NCBI GenBank assembly: GCA_017622055.1
Contig: JAGARY010000082.1
Coordinates: 1-5,890, forward strand
From: Treponema sp.
Lineage (GTDB): Bacteria; Spirochaetota; Spirochaetia; Treponematales; Treponemataceae
Length of the DNA: 5,890 nt
Direction of reading: 5' to 3'
Part shown: positions 5,771 through 5,890 of the stretch, piece after piece
How positions within the stretch are numbered: the first letter of the stretch is position 1
Layout of the letters: each line of letters opens with the position of its first letter
Notes under the pieces: model-generated
What the model saw: only the letters and a program-made list of their open reading frames with translations
Told to the model about the DNA's origin: nothing
Database searches by the model: none
Translations under genes and position numbers: made by a program

Positions 5771-5890
5771 CTCCCAGTCGTGCTGCTTTGGGTCAAAACC
5801 GCGGGCTAGCCCGCTACACGCTGTTTTGCGGTGTTTAATATACGTTGCTGCTCACGCAGCAGCAAAACAGAGTGTTTTTGCCCAAAGCCC
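5771..5890. repeat. GC-rich palindromic repeat block (continues past right edge)
   Basis: GC content jumps to about 62 % over 5771-5830. Nested inverted repeats are visible: GCTTTGGG (5785-5792) with CCCAAAGC (5881-5888); a perfect 14-bp palindrome GCGGGCTAGCCCGC (5801-5814); CTGTTTTGC (5821-5829) with GCAAAACAG (5862-5870), extended by ACAC (5816-5819) with GTGT (5872-5875); and TTGCTGCT (5845-5852) with AGCAGCAA (5858-5865). Some arms overlap, so the folds are alternatives. No open frame of note is present. The block may be a dispersed treponemal repeat. The stem ending at 5870 is followed within 5 nt by TTTTT, so it could weakly terminate transcription from the upstream gene. Confidence 0.65.

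Overview
This is an AT-rich window, most likely from a gut- or rumen-type Treponema (Spirochaetota). Three things point there. AlaRS is only 607 residues and lacks the C-terminal C-Ala domain, as spirochaete AlaRSs do. A divergent gene contains a domain that aligns, from memory, with the T. pallidum adhesin Tp0751 (pallilysin). The GH5 glucanase is a lipoprotein of the kind plant-fibre-associated treponemes carry. The species cannot be named from sequence alone.

Layout from left to right. Positions 1-609 (minus) hold the N-terminal 203 codons of a secreted SurA/PrsA-type peptidyl-prolyl isomerase, which runs off the left edge. Positions 690-2513 (minus) are alaS. Positions 2514-2863 are non-coding: the alaS promoter, then a GC-rich (about 60 %) palindromic repeat block containing a MITE-like composite inverted repeat at 2711-2852. 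Positions 2864-4069 (minus) encode a GH5 endoglucanase lipoprotein. The 115-bp gap 4070-4184 holds two divergent promoters. Positions 4185-5723 (plus) encode a membrane-anchored three-part protein: an FG-GAP-like region, a Tp0751-like lipocalin domain, and a second lipocalin-like domain. Positions 5771-5890 are a second GC-rich palindromic repeat block that continues past the right edge.

The isomerase would act in the periplasm on outer-membrane and secreted proteins. AlaRS is housekeeping. The GH5 enzyme and the Tp0751-like protein are envelope proteins driven by back-to-back promoters; nothing ties them to one pathway. The two repeat blocks bracket this pair and share a 15/16-bp motif in inverted orientation, so the pair could be an accessory insertion next to a housekeeping locus. 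That is inference.

Two observations deserve most attention. First, alaS, the GH5 gene and the Tp0751-like gene each have a sigma70-type -10 box only 6-8 nt before the ATG and no Shine-Dalgarno sequence, which predicts leaderless mRNAs. The isomerase gene, by contrast, has a short leader with a clear AAGGAT site. Second, the Tp0751-like domain lacks the HEXXH motif for which pallilysin was named and sits inside a protein more than twice the size of Tp0751.
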